From Megalobrama amblycephala (Eukaryota > Chordata > Actinopteri > Cypriniformes > Xenocyprididae), in the NCBI RefSeq assembly GCF_018812025.1, contig NC_063066.1:11455382-11519381 (forward strand): a DNA stretch of 64,000 nucleotides, in the 5' to 3' direction. Positions 1 to 13,110 of the stretch are shown here, piece after piece. The notes beneath the pieces are model-generated. The model was not told the origin of the DNA and searched no databases. It saw only the letters and a program-made list of their open reading frames with translations. Position 1 is the first letter of the stretch. Each line of letters opens with the position of its first letter. Both the position numbers and the translations under genes were made by a program.

Positions 1-1776
1 TTGTGTACCAAAGCAATCCACTCACATTCACCAAGATAGGACTAAAAATAAGTAATGCTACAACAACAACAACAACAACAAAACACTCGTGACTGAATCA
101 CTATGAGGAAACATTTGTAGACAATGGAAGACAGAGAGTGCAAATTCTTCTGCTCTGATGTTATGATAAGAGAATTCTCTTTGCTCGCTTGCCGTTTCTT
201 CTTTCTCTCTCTCTCTCTTTCTGAAATAGTTCTTCGGTTGCATTTGGCACCAAACTCACAGGCCAGTGCAGAAATCCAGCCATAATAAATGGAGGGAGGA
301 GGGAAAAATAAGACATCTGAAAGACCAGCTAAGCAAGCTGGTGATATTTCTTTTTCTTTTTCTTTTTTTTTTTTTTTTTTTTGCCTGGGACAGATCTTTT
401 GGAGATGTGTATTGTAAGCAATTTTAGAGCTGTCAGCACAACATGCCTACTGGTCTCAGCTTGCCTGAAGGCGGAGAGAGGGGAAGGTTAGACTTGTTGT
501 AGCTGTCAGATTGTTTTACTCGTGCGTTATTATTATTTTATTTGCACTATCTGGTCTTGAAGGAATTATGAGAAAATTAGACACCATTCAGGAGGGAGGC
601 TAACCGATGCACGTGTATATTTTCAAAGCATGAGCAATATGTTTTTCTTGAGGGAGCTCAAAGAGAGAGAGAGAGCGAATGACAAACAGAGGCTGAAACG
701 GACAGCGTGTTACAGGGCCGCTGGCTTTAACGCTGCCGCTCAGAAGATTAGCCTATCACTCATCAACATGGTGTCGCCTTACTCAATTAGCCACAACTCA
801 AACTCTGTGTTTTAAACAACTGCAACATTCCTATCGTGCCCACACAGTAGAGGTAATGGAGAGCTGCCTTGAGAGGACATCTGCCCCTGCTCCCATTAAG
901 ACAGCTCATGCTGCTGTCTCACTGAGGCATTCTGGGAGACGGGAATGAAGATAAGATGGTGTAAGGTGAGGAGAGAGCGGATGAAGAAAGATATCATGCC
1001 ATACCGAATGGCACTTTGAGTGTCGCTCCATGGCAAGAACTGGCATTGGCTGTGTCTCCCAGAAATGGGCACATTTATATTCTCTTTCTCTCAGTCTCCC
1101 CCTCTCACACTCTTATGGTCTGCGTTAGCCTTCATAAAATATTCATGTTGGTTGTGCTCAGTGCCATAATTGCCATCTCAGCCTCTGAATAATTGATGGC
1201 TGGTGCCGTTGACTTGGTCTCATTTACTGAGAGTGTGGGTAATACCATACTCACACATGCCACATGCTTTTATGCCATGCTGCCGCAGTTAGTGCTGACT
1301 CCAGATCGGCCGCTCTCTTCGCACGCCGCTATCATTCATTTGAAACCACCCTCACAGCTACAGTTAAATGCATTTAAATCAATAGCGCTAGTGACTTGGG
1401 CTACAAGTATCATTGCAAACACAGGGGGCAATTTGATTTCATTTGACGTGCTTTTTAGGAGCGACTCAAACTCGATGAGGGGCAGCAGAAAATTTTTCCA
1501 AATGCTTTTCTGTTTATTAAAGTGCATTTTTCTGTGATCGTCACACTTTGAGTGGGTGTCTGATTGTAAAGACCACTTTTCTGTGTGGATGTTTTGTAAC
1601 TATTTAATTTCACGTCTAGCGAAACCGGTTTCTTTTTTGCGAATCTTTCCTCGGGTGAGATTCGAAGAGAACAACACCGAAGGTTTAACGGCCGAGTGGC
1701 CGAGTCAGGTGAGCCTGCAGGAGAGTTAATTAATGGGCCAGAGCTGAGCGGACAGATGTGACCCCTAGACAGACTG

Positions 1777-1789
1777 AGGTCAAAGGTCA
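1777..1789 (+). promoter_or_regulatory. Perfect DR1 nuclear-receptor half-site pair
   Basis: AGGTCA-A-AGGTCA, a direct repeat of the nuclear-receptor half site with a 1-bp spacer. DR1 sites are bound by RXR heterodimers, HNF4 and COUP-TF. The surrounding ~200 bp are not repetitive and contain TTAATTAA-like homeobox cores, as expected of an enhancer. The motif is seen directly; its function is inferred. Confidence 0.45.
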
Positions 1790-2230
1790 ATTTGTTGAGG
1801 ATTACATTAACCCTGCCTACACCAACCCCAACCCCATCAGCCCTAGACTGCTGCTTTAATTCATTGTTCTCCTTCTTTTTCGCCCTGACATTCACTCTTG
1901 CCTCCTCTCTTTAAATGAACTTCATAAGGTATTTGACCATCTCTGTTCAGCCTAAAGGGCATTGCAAAATGCATAGGGAACAATATTACATCAATACATC
2001 ACGTCACAGGAAGTGGACACGGAAAATATTCCACAAGTCACTGCACATCACCTGAATACTACAAAAAAAATACTACACTGGTGTGTAAAATTCTCAAGTA
2101 GTCATTGCCATTATTATGGCATGCATATGTTATTAAGACATACATATTTTAAATAATCAAAATCACACAAATTATATTCATATTAATAAATAAATAAATA
2201 AAAATATACAATTTAAATTTTAAAAGAATA

Positions 2231-2811
2231 TTAAAGGGTTAGTTCACCCAAAAATGAAAATTCTCTCATTTATTACTCACCCTCATGTCATTCCACACAC
2301 GTAAGACCTTCGTTTATCTTCGGAACACAAATTAAGATATTCTTGATGAAATCCGAGAGGTATATGACCACCACTTTCAAGGTCCAGAAAGGTCCTAAAA
2401 ACACATGCGTGTGATGCTGATGCAGGAGCCGGCCAATAATGAGCTGCCATTCTGACGTAGAACCTGGAAGCGCTGAATGTAAATAGTGTACGAGAATGGC
2501 ACAGAAGAGAAGATGTTGTTGAATAAAGTTGTTATTTTTTTGTTTTTGCGCACAAAAAGTATTCTCATCACTTCATAACATTGAGGTTGAACCACTGCAG
2601 TCACGTTAACTATTTTAACAATGTCTTTAGTATCTTTCTGGACCTTGAAAGTGGTGGTTAAATTGCTGTCTATGGAGGAGTCATATTCCTCTCGGTTTTC
2701 ATCAAAAATATCTTAATTTGTGTTCCGAAGATGAACAAAGGTCTTACAGGTGTGGAACGACATTAGGGTGAGTAATAAATGACAGAATTTTTGGGTGAAC
2801 TAACCCTTTAA
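2231..2811. mobile_element. Foldback MITE (TTAAAGGGTTAG ends)
   Basis: The element starts TTAAAGGGTTAGTTCACCC and ends with the matching inverted sequence. The inverted arms are roughly 150-170 bp each, with scattered mismatches and one small indel, around a non-repeated core of about 240 bp. It has no coding capacity. The end sequence is an abundant cyprinid short inverted-repeat family, probably related to the zebrafish Angel-type elements; the family name is from memory and not verified. Deletion relatives occur at 21075, 22239, 45252 and 60230. Confidence 0.8.
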
Positions 2812-2814
2812 GTA

Positions 2815-3115
2815 AACAAGTATTTTACTTAATTTTTTACAAAAGTAAAATTAAGACTTTCTATTGCTAAAAAAATATTGTTGCAAATAAATGCTGTTCT
2901 TTTGAACAGAATCCTGAAAAAACACAGTTGCCTCAAAATATTAAGCAGCACAACTTTTTTCAACATTGATAATAAGAAATGTTTCTTTGGCTAAAAAATC
3001 AGTATATTAGTATGATTTCTGATGGTTCATGTGACACTGAAGACTGGTGTAATGATGCTGAAAATTCAGCTTTACCATCACAGAAATACATTATAATCAC
3101 TGTGTATGGAGCAAT
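2815..3115. mobile_element. Fragment of 'TTTGGGGTC' MITE family
   Basis: It contains the internal signature of this family: ATTAAGCAGCACAAC, then ATAATAAGAAATGTTTC, GTGACACTGAAGACTGG and AATGATGCTGAAAATTCAG. Both terminal inverted repeats are missing. The same internal order recurs at 11404, 26861, 46070, 48771 (reverse) and 62702 (reverse). Confidence 0.75.
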
Positions 3116-4066
3116 AAACAGTGCATGGAATTCTGTGAATCAGAGAGTGAATCACTCTTGCATTCTTTCACACCATCGTCTGTATTCTTTCCATATCAGT
3201 TACACTTTCATTAGCAGCCGCTCTGATGTGTCTAAAAGTACAATGTAAGAGTTATTAAGCAGAGCAGTATGTATGACAGGTCAGGCTCTGTGCTCTGACT
3301 CAAACTCATCCTACCCATCAGACACTTGGAGCGTTGCCCTCTTCCTCACGCCGACTGTGGTAATAGCCCTCTCTAATTGAAGTGCTCTTAGCCGTGCCAT
3401 TTGCAACGTACCGTCCAATCTCTTCTAAAAGCATAAGGTCCCTGTCCGAAGTGCCCTACGGAGGGGACAGTAAGCACTTTATTAAACATTACACGTGTGA
3501 TTACATGTACCCTCCCTGTTCAGCAGGCATCGGAGTACTCTTGCTATTGCTAATGGAGCTATAGGGTCAACAAAGTCAAACTATATACACATTACACATG
3601 TGGATGAGGGCTCTAAAAACTATGAGTGAGTGTTTATGTGAACGTGACGTGTGGTTAGGAGACCAGAAGGACAAATCCGTAGAGCGCAGTGAAAGAAAGA
3701 CAAAGGATGTCTTCCTAAAGTGAGGGCACCCAGGGTTTTGCAGGGGATTTAGGAGGACTATGAGAGCGTGATGTCAGCGATGAGGTTAAGCCCAGACTTA
3801 TCTCCACACAAAGCAGGAAAGAGAGAAAGGGAAGGAAAGCGAGAGCATGGAAGAATAAGGGACAGGTCAGGATAGCTCAGACAGGGTCAGTGGCAGAGGG
3901 AATCAGCGGGGAAGAAACCACGGCTTAGAGTTCTTAAATGATATTATAGACGAGGTCTGTAGCACTAATCTGTTTACCCAAACAACAATGTGGATAACAC
4001 ACACACACAAACATGTTTTTATCAATGCTAGATCTGGTCTATATTTCATACAAATTATATACAAAC

Positions 4067-4069
<3 letters not shown>

Positions 4070-4100
<31 letters not shown>
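4070..4100. repeat. (TA)n microsatellite
   Basis: About 30 bp of pure TA directly upstream of the hairpin element. ORFs here with Tyr-Ile repeats are artefacts. Confidence 0.95.
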
Positions 4101-4103
<3 letters not shown>

Positions 4104-4112
4104 AAGAGTTCC

Positions 4113-4318
4113 AACCTCTTGTGCCAAAGTGCCATCTGAAATTTTCTTCTAAAATTAGCGTTTTTATCAGGCTCCTATGTTTAGGTTCAGTTATTTCACT
4201 TTAACGGCAATGAAAAGGACTTGTTGATTGCCATTAAAGTGAAATTACTGAACCTAAACATAGGAGCCTGATAAAAACGCTAATTTTAGAAGAAAATTTC
4301 AGATGGCACTTAGAGGTT
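4113..4318. mobile_element. Near-perfect hairpin (foldback) element
   Basis: Two arms of about 86-94 bp are inverted copies of each other with only a few mismatches, separated by a ~12-bp loop (AAAAGGACTTGT). The left arm carries a 7-bp insertion near its outer end (TGTGCCA between AACCTCT and AAGTGCC). The element sits between two TA-rich microsatellites. It is non-coding and is most simply a hairpin MITE; family not identified. Confidence 0.8.
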
Positions 4319-4350
4319 TTTACATATGTATGTATATGTATGAAAAAAAA

Positions 4351-4364
4351 ATATATATATATAC

Positions 4365-4448
<84 letters not shown>

Positions 4449-4456
4449 CATATATA
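4351..4456. repeat. Compound (TA)n(TG)n(TA)n microsatellite
   Basis: A pure dinucleotide tract with a TG block inside TA blocks. Confidence 0.95.
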
Positions 4457-4904
4457 AAATCATACCCATACAAAGTCCACGTGTATTTTCCATGTGACAT
4501 GCTACTAAAAGCTTGAATGGTTTGACGCACATGGATGTGTACTGTGTAGATGTTAGCGGGGTGACACAAACAGTAGATTAAAGAGCAAAGGATAAGACCT
4601 GGACTTTTTATCCTATATAAATTCCAACCAGTGCTCACAGACTATGCATCTTACATTCCTTCATTGCTAACAAGCCAGCTGCACACACACACACACACGC
4701 ATTTGTTTTTCTATCATGATGGAGGCTTTCCAAAGACTTCTATTGTTTTTATATAAGCTATTACATACTAGCCTTAAAGTCTAAGTACCCCTTAAAAAAC
4801 TAAATTTTATGAAAAAAAAAAACTTTAACCTTTGAAGACAGCCCTGTCTGTCTATCTATATATGCATGCATTTATCTAAAAAAAAAAAAAAAAAAAAAAA
4901 AAAA

Positions 4905-5056
4905 TTTAAAGAATTTTTAATTTCTTTAAAAGAAGTCTTTTATGCTCACCATTTTATTTGAATTTTTTATTTTGTAACAAAGTATTTACAGTCACTTTTG
5001 ATCAATTTAGTGCGTCATTTTTAAGTAAAAGTATTCATTTGAATGGTAGTGTATAT
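4905..5056. mobile_element. Deleted 'TTTGGGGTC' MITE fragment
   Basis: It has AGAAGTCTTTTATGCTCACC at one end and CAGTCACTTTTGATCAATTT ... GAATGGTAGTGTATA at the other. These are the two outer parts of the family with the middle deleted. It is preceded by a ~29-bp poly-A run. Confidence 0.65.
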
Positions 5057-6002
5057 AAAATCAATAGGAGTAAAGTATGTCTTCATTTCAAAAGCTTAGT
5101 AAAAGTGTGTTGTTAAGTGAAGATGATGGATATGTAGATCCAATAGTCCAATAGGTGTGGCATACAACTGTACCATAACTATCTGACCAGCAGGCTACTG
5201 AAAGTAAGTGAAGGATTTCTGTTTGTATGGGGGTGTCAATGCATTTGTGTGAGTAGTGACAGACAACACATATAATAGTGGATAGATGCTGTAGACAACT
5301 ATACCAGTGCAGTGAACCAGAAAACCCTGAATGAAGAGAAAAGAGAGAAACCCCACTGTGCTAATTAATATTGTAGATTTCAGACTGCAGAGAAGGAGGG
5401 AAAACACGCTGAGTCACAGCCATACAAGATCTGACAAGCCCACTGGATTCAACATTAAAACACTGTTAATAAACACTTAGAAATCATTTGAGACACAATT
5501 TATTAATTTAATTGATGTATGGCACAGTAACATTCACAATATTAGATGTTCTCCTGGGAAGTTGAGCACAAATACATACAGTGAGTAGATGTGTCTAGCA
5601 TCTTTATACATTTCTTAATAATAGTTAATAAGGATTCAGAAGTAAATCTACTATTGTTACCTTACAATGGAAAATATCATTGAATTGGGTGCTCTTTTGA
5701 GTGACTTTGACAACACATTACAATCTCTCCTGATATTTCTTCAGTTTTCTTCTCCTTCACACTGCTGACAGGCATGTTTCTGGCCTCACGACAGATGGTC
5801 TCCATTTTCTAGACCAGTGTGTTACTCATTGTATGTGTGTGTATATGTATGTAGCTATGACCTTAAGAATTCAGAGAGTAGGAGGATGCAGTAGGTTAAC
5901 TCCTCATCTAGCGGGATGGAACATAATATAGCTCTAATGCGGTCAATATCAATACCACACAACCCTGCCATCTTTACCTCAGTCTTTGCACCAAAGTCTT
6001 GA

Positions 6003-7299
<1,297 letters not shown>

Positions 7300-7337
7300 T
7301 GAACTTTGTTGAGAAATAATGAACACAAGTTAGACAC

Positions 7338-7352
7338 GGGGGGGGGGGGGGG
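7338..7352 (+). repeat. Poly-G run
   Basis: Fifteen consecutive G, 70 bp downstream of a splice donor. It could form G-quadruplex structures and is a likely place for sequencing length error. Confidence 0.9.
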
Positions 7353-8202
7353 ACAGACAGCAGGAATGAAAGACAAAAGAGTTACACAATTGCGATGTCT
7401 GTGTAACTCCCATTGTGAAATCTTTCATTGTGCTTTTCTCCACAACAAACTCTTTTATTTGCACACAGCTAACTAATAGCAGCAATGTGCCAAGCACATT
7501 CAGCAAAACTAAGCCACTTTGTCCCACTCCATGTAGTTTCATGGTTTTGCTACATGAGCACAGATGGTTTCAAATCATGGCTAGCACTGTATACATCAAC
7601 AGCTTAAAGCTGAAGTGCGCAATTTCTATCCAACTGTCAACAAATGGTATTGTAAAGATAGTGATTTCACTTTTTCTGAACCCTCCCACATCTTCAATTG
7701 TCCAGAAGAAAAGATTGTTCTGAAAGGTCGGGACAAAACAAGGATCTGAGACTACTAATGGCTTACGGTTGTCTCTCAAGCATTTCAATATTGAACAAAA
7801 TAAACACACTAAAAAAAAAAAATAGTGGTGCTTATATGCGGGTGAGTTAAATGCAAAAAAATAAAATGCAACCGGGTCAGTCCCACTGGAGAACCCTTCA
7901 GTTTAATGCTTTGCTAATGGGAAAAAAAGGAAATGCACTGCAAGAGATTTTATTTTAATCTTTTTTTCTTCTTGTAATCTATTAAATATTCTTAAAAGTT
8001 TCTTTTTAAAAAAGTGGCTATGGTAGAGTATATGTTCTAGCCCATTGGCAAATTGTATTTTCTTCTTTTCAGCATAAATGCCACTAAAATTTTTGTGATT
8101 TAGCTTAAAAAAAGAAAAAAAATGTCAGTGGGGTAAGAAAAATAAATGTTATTTAAGATATTTAGCAGATTTTACACTGGAATCAGCTGCTTGGCTAAAC
8201 TA

Positions 8203-8759
8203 TTAAAGGTGCTAAATAGGATGTTTTGTTTTATACATTTTTGCAATATTACTTGAAACTGTCTTTACTAACTGATAAAAGACTATTTATTAGGTGCACT
8301 GAAAGTAATAATATTAGTATACATCATCTGTGCACGAGGTAGGGCCTTAAAAACATCAGCCAATCGTTTACGCGATCATCGCGTAAACGATTGGCCCTCT
8401 GGCTTGTCAATCACTGCCGTGACGTTCCTTGTGAGAGACGAGCGTGGCTGCGCTCTCCAGTAACTTTCCACACTCCACAGGTGCTGCATGCAATGTTTTT
8501 GTCAGGAGACAGGAATAACAACTGCAGATTATGAGTTACCTGCGGTGAGTCCGACATAATGAATCCAAAAAACACGACACAGCGAATGCCGGTGGTAAAC
8601 ACTCGTGTTCCAATACGAGTGTTTACGAGTTTTGGGAGGCGTTCCTTTGAAATGTGTTGTGAAGGAGGGGGGTTGTTCTTACGCATGCGCTCATTTCAAA
8701 AACTCAGTAACAGTTTTTGTATTCTCAGTCGACGAAAAAATCCTCTCTATCACCTTTAA
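8203..8759. mobile_element. Non-autonomous DNA transposon with TTAAAGGTG ends
   Basis: The left end TTAAAGGTGCTAAATAGGA and the inverted right end (reverse complement TTAAAGGTGATAGAGAGGA) form imperfect terminal inverted repeats. If the element proper begins AAGGTG, it is flanked by TA on both sides. It is about 557 bp and non-coding, with a CpG-richer core and a 37-bp perfect palindrome at 8359-8395. It resembles the AAGGTGCCC element at 46330 in its first bases only. Confidence 0.7.
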
Positions 8760-11142
8760 CTATGGATCTTTTTTCCTGAAATATTTCACCAATGTGTCCA
8801 CACTTTTTTTGCGGTATAACTCATGGAGTTGAGCCTTCAACCTTTTGGTTACTTCACTGATTGACCATGCCATGTGTGATTGTTCATCATGTTGATATAA
8901 AATTTGTTGATTTATTTGCCTGATGAAGACCGCTTGTGGTCTGTGGGAGCAGAAATGTGCCAGTTCTTTTGCATTTCAGCTCAGTTTTCTCTTGATCAAG
9001 CGCCTGCTGAAGTGAAGATTGGATGTGCGCATACTACTTTGAATTGAAAGACAACTGTGACCATTCAGTCAGCTCATATTGACTGATTTAGCACCTCCGT
9101 GTGCCACAGTTGTGTTAATGCCATTAACAAGTTATGCTAGTGCCAGATATTGCAGGTGGTTTGAGCTAACAAGACTTTAATTTGACTAGTAGCAAACGGC
9201 ATACCAACAGTAGCAGTGCAGCAAAGCACCCACTTTTCACTAAGGCTTGCGCAGGCTAAGAAAAGAGCAGTCAACGCAGCATTCCCCAAGTGGCCTGTTC
9301 TCTTTAGGTTTGAACATGTGTCTTACGAGACCTCTAAGGCTTAAGCACTGAGTATTTATTTTCTGAGCGGCGTGTGGCCTTATCTGCTGTCCTCCATCTC
9401 TCGCAGGTTATAGTGTGGCCCTCCTAAATCTGTCTAATAACATGTGGACATGATTTGAGCAATGATTTGATCCTTAGTCGCATTCAAATCCAATCATTTT
9501 CTCATTTATGTTTGGGATGACTCTAGAGAAGAACATATTTTTCACTTGGACTGTTAACCTCCATTTATGATGAAAAACTAAGGATTTGAATGATGATGAT
9601 TTGATAATAATGATGCTGATGATTAAATTCTCTCTATTCTCCTGGGGACATCTTCAGTCTTTAAGCATAGTTTCCACTGCGCTGGGAAAATTAAAAAAGT
9701 CAGTTTTCTAAAGCCTCGACATATTTAAAAAATTGTGGGGATTTTTTGTTGTTGTTGTTTCTTTCTTTCTCTTTTTTCCAAAAGAAAGAATAGGATGAAT
9801 CCTGAGACAGACTGGCTTATACTGTAATTCTTCATTATGTCTCACTGACGTGTACATATATACATATTTTTCTTGCAGTGCAATCCAGGAATAAACTCAG
9901 AGTTTTATAATTCAATACAGAGTTCCTAGATTTCATTCAAAATTGAATCACCTGTCATTCACTGAGTTCTACACATTCCCACGCCTTGTGTATGATCTTA
10001 TTAAGTACTTTGGCTAATTTTATAATATTTTCCGCTCCCAATAATAGTGTACTTTCAGCTCCATTTAACACATTTTTACCGTATTTAAATACCTTCAACA
10101 AAATTCTGTTGATTTTCCCTCAAAAATCAGCACAAAATATGCAAAAATGTCCTGATTGCTTCCCTTCGCTCACCTCTGCTCGCTCTTGTCTATTATTGTG
10201 TCAGTTTCAAACCATTTCCACTCCCCTCCAGCTAATGAGTCTGTTCTGTCAGACATGGTGTGCATGTGTGTTGATTGCTCTGGGCTGCCGAGACGAGGGT
10301 AAAGTGAGGGCATCAATACGTGAGGTCATGTCACAAATGCACTGTGGTGGAAAGAGATGTCTGCAGGGTTCGAGAGTGTAAGTTTGTAGAAAAGAAAGCT
10401 ATTGTGCTTGTATCTGAGATGTGTGTAAGAGCGAGCGCGCATACGCGTGCATACATAGTAAGGGAACAGATGGCGGCAGAGGAGGCACCAAAGTTTAATC
10501 CTATCAGATGGATTCGCATTCCACCATCTGCTTAATCCATGCACAATTTCAGCACCCTGCAAAAGAGTCGTCTTAGGCCAAGATTACCATCACAGATTGC
10601 TTCACCATTCCTCTTCATCTCTCCTGGTTTATCACGCCGCCAAATTGCATTATGCCCAGCAGTCACCCACAACACAGCTCCAACAAAAAAAAGAGCACAG
10701 ACTAGCTGGGGAAGTCCTCAAGGCTGCAAAGTGGATTACTTCACTTATGAAAATTACAACATGCCTGGAAAACAGAATATTTGTGACATTTTGGTTAGTC
10801 TATAAGGAGATTTGATTTGTATATTTGGGGTTACTGAAGTGCTTTAAAATCATGTTCCTTAATCTAAAATATGTAATTCCCTACTTAAAATGCAATATAC
10901 CTTCAGAAAAACATTCAGTATCATCAGCACTCTGTAAATCTTAATCTTAGAAGATGATTTTCTTCCACAGATGCATCATATACAGTATGTTGCTGTTAAA
11001 GTAAATGTTATTTATTACTTAGAATTCTATATTTAACATGGATATAAACTTAAACTTACCCAAAAAGTGATTACACACTCATAAAAACAGACTTTCTCCT
11101 TTTGCTGTATAATATAAAATAAAATGTATAATATAAATAAAA

Positions 11143-11146
<4 letters not shown>

Positions 11147-11188
<42 letters not shown>

Positions 11189-11195
11189 CTACTGG

Positions 11196-11240
<45 letters not shown>

Positions 11241-11253
11241 AGTAGTATTACAC
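11147..11253. repeat. (TG)n-(TA)n microsatellite with inverted flanks
   Basis: A TG run is followed by GTGTAATACTACT, a pure TA run, then AGTAGTATTACAC. The two 13-bp flanks are perfect inverted repeats, so the whole can form one long hairpin. Confidence 0.85.
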
Positions 11254-11561
11254 AATAATCTTACATACTAAATGTGCTATTGAGTGCAAATTGATGTTCA
11301 AATGCTGGGGCTTAATGGTGGGGTTTTTTGGCTGTTATTTGAGATCCTCATTGTTTTTGTACCAGATATATACAGCTGTTTTGCATAAATAAATAAAAAG
11401 ATGTACAATATTGTTCAAAAGTTTGGGGTTAGTAACATTTTCTTTAAAGAAATTAATCATTAATTTAGATAAAGAATCCTGAAAAAAAATATTACAATTT
11501 CCACAAAAATGTTTTTAACATTAAAAATAATAAGAAATGTTTCAACTCAGCATATTAAATG

Positions 11562-11766
11562 TAGCTGCCCCATTGGCTTCCCAAACAAGACTCTGAGAGT
11601 TTCTGACAGGTGCATTCTCTTTATTTAGCTCATCATGAGTTTTGTCTCTTTAATTTCATCATTCGAACACCGTGAAACTAAAAAATAACAAAAGTAATTC
11701 AACACAATGAATATACACAAAGGCAAATAAACATTTACAAAACACGAATATACACCATATAAAATG
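11562..11766. mobile_element. Unclassified ~200-bp insertion with 5-bp repeats
   Basis: It interrupts the MITE between its 'CATATTAAATG' and 'ATGATT' landmarks. AAATG stands at both junctions (11557-11561 and 11762-11766), as a 5-bp target duplication would. I do not recognise the inserted sequence. A 5-bp duplication would fit a solo LTR, but TG...CA ends are not evident. Confidence 0.45.
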
Positions 11767-11865
11767 ATTAAAGATCGTGAAAGATCATGTGACACTGAAG
11801 GAAGACTGGAGTAATGGTTGCTGAAATTTTTAAACTGTAATAATATTTTAGAATATTTCTGTTTT

Positions 11866-12104
11866 CTACGGAGCCCCGCACACGACATGCAAGAAAAGAC
11901 TTACTAATTAGTTTCCTTGATTTACTAAATCGTGCGCATGATTTACTATTTCGTTCCCTCGATTTATAAATCATGCACATGATTTATAAATCGAGGGAAT
12001 GAAATAGTAAATTGTGCGCACGTTGTAGTAAATCGAGGGAACGAATTAGTAAATCGTGCACACTACTATTTTTTTTCCTTCATGTCATGTTCGCGGCTCC
12101 GTAG
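11866..12104. mobile_element. CTACGGAGCC-ended foldback insertion
   Basis: It begins CTACGGAGCC and ends GGCTCCGTAG, with TTTT on both outer sides. The interior is a set of mutually inverted copies of TTTACTAAATCGTGCGCA and AAATCGAGGGAA(T/C)GAA motifs. It has no coding capacity. The insertion cleanly interrupts a MITE, so both ends are defined. Confidence 0.7.
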
Positions 12105-12759
12105 TTTTCACTGTATTTTTGATCAAATAATTGCAGCCTTGGTGAGCATAAGAGACTTGTTTCAGAATTATTTTTAAAATCTTAACGACCCCAAACGTTT
12201 GAATGGCAGTGTGGCTAGCTTCTTTTTATTACTAGCTTGTACTCTAGCATAACTGTAGTTTAAACTAGATTTCAATTTTCTTGTAGCTTGCTTCCCCAAC
12301 ACCATTCCCCAGACCATTTTCCCCTGCAGGTTTTCAATATCCCCTACTATTATCTATGCTAGCTCTTCCCAAGGCATTGCCGATGGCTGACACCCACCAG
12401 TTTGAGCTGTGCGAATGAGGCCTACAGCCTCGTCTCATCTCAGTTCAGGTCCTATCAGCAGAACCGAGCTCTTCCTACACGCAGGCCATCTGCCTCCACA
12501 GTTCGACTGCCTCACTTAGGTACACTATCACACGAGCACTGAGCGTAGACCCCCACCCTCCCCCAGGGGTCCTGCCTACAGTCAGAGCTGTGTGTAGCAC
12601 TTGTTAAAGGATGTGTGTTCAGTCCCCCTACTAGAGTCACAGAGGACAACAGAGCCGCTCGTGACAGACTCTCCCGTTCTCTGCCTCCGACAGCTGCCTC
12701 AGAGGACCCTTACTTTTCCTTTTTTCCCTCCCTCATGTCTTTTCCTTCTATTTAAATCC

Positions 12760-13110
12760 AGCAGCAAATTGGAACAGCAGTAATTAGTCGGTTAAAGCGC
12801 CTTCAGTGAGACACCGAGCTTTAGAATCCGGTGCCAAAGTTCAACACGCTGAAATGAAATTTAAACTCATTAAGGTGTTGAATTTTTATGGCTGGCTGCT
12901 GTTTTCTCAGAGTGTCCCAGGGCACCTGGCCTTTTGATCGACTGCTGTAAGGACTCTGGATTTCTCTGTGCCTGGCGAACTCCGGCGCTTGTGACATTTG
13001 CACGAGTGTCATAAAACAAGCGCTCGCACCTGGCCCCCTCCCTCCCCGCGCACACATGGGGTCAGTGTAATATTTAATAAAGGTGTGTGTATAATCAAGC
13101 GGAATTAGCA
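12760..13110 (+). promoter_or_regulatory. Candidate conserved intronic enhancer
   Basis: This non-repetitive, base-balanced stretch contains several homeobox-type TAATTAG/ATTAA cores and no simple repeats, in an otherwise repeat-rich intron of a developmental regulator. EBF genes are known to be surrounded by conserved non-coding elements. Conservation cannot be tested here, so this is an inference. Confidence 0.25.

Larger units (their letters stand above)
11404..12213. mobile_element. 'TTTGGGGTC' MITE carrying two later insertions
   Basis: It starts with a GTTCAAAAGTTTGGGG end and finishes with the inverted form (CCCCAAACGTTTGAATGGCA). Family landmarks occur in order but are split by two foreign blocks, at 11562-11766 and 11866-12104. 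Removing both restores the order seen in full-length relatives such as 48771-49290. Confidence 0.8.

Noticed and set aside
4234..4638. Open frames with long Tyr-Ile/His-Thr repeats
   Set aside because: They are translations of TA and TG microsatellites, present on both strands.
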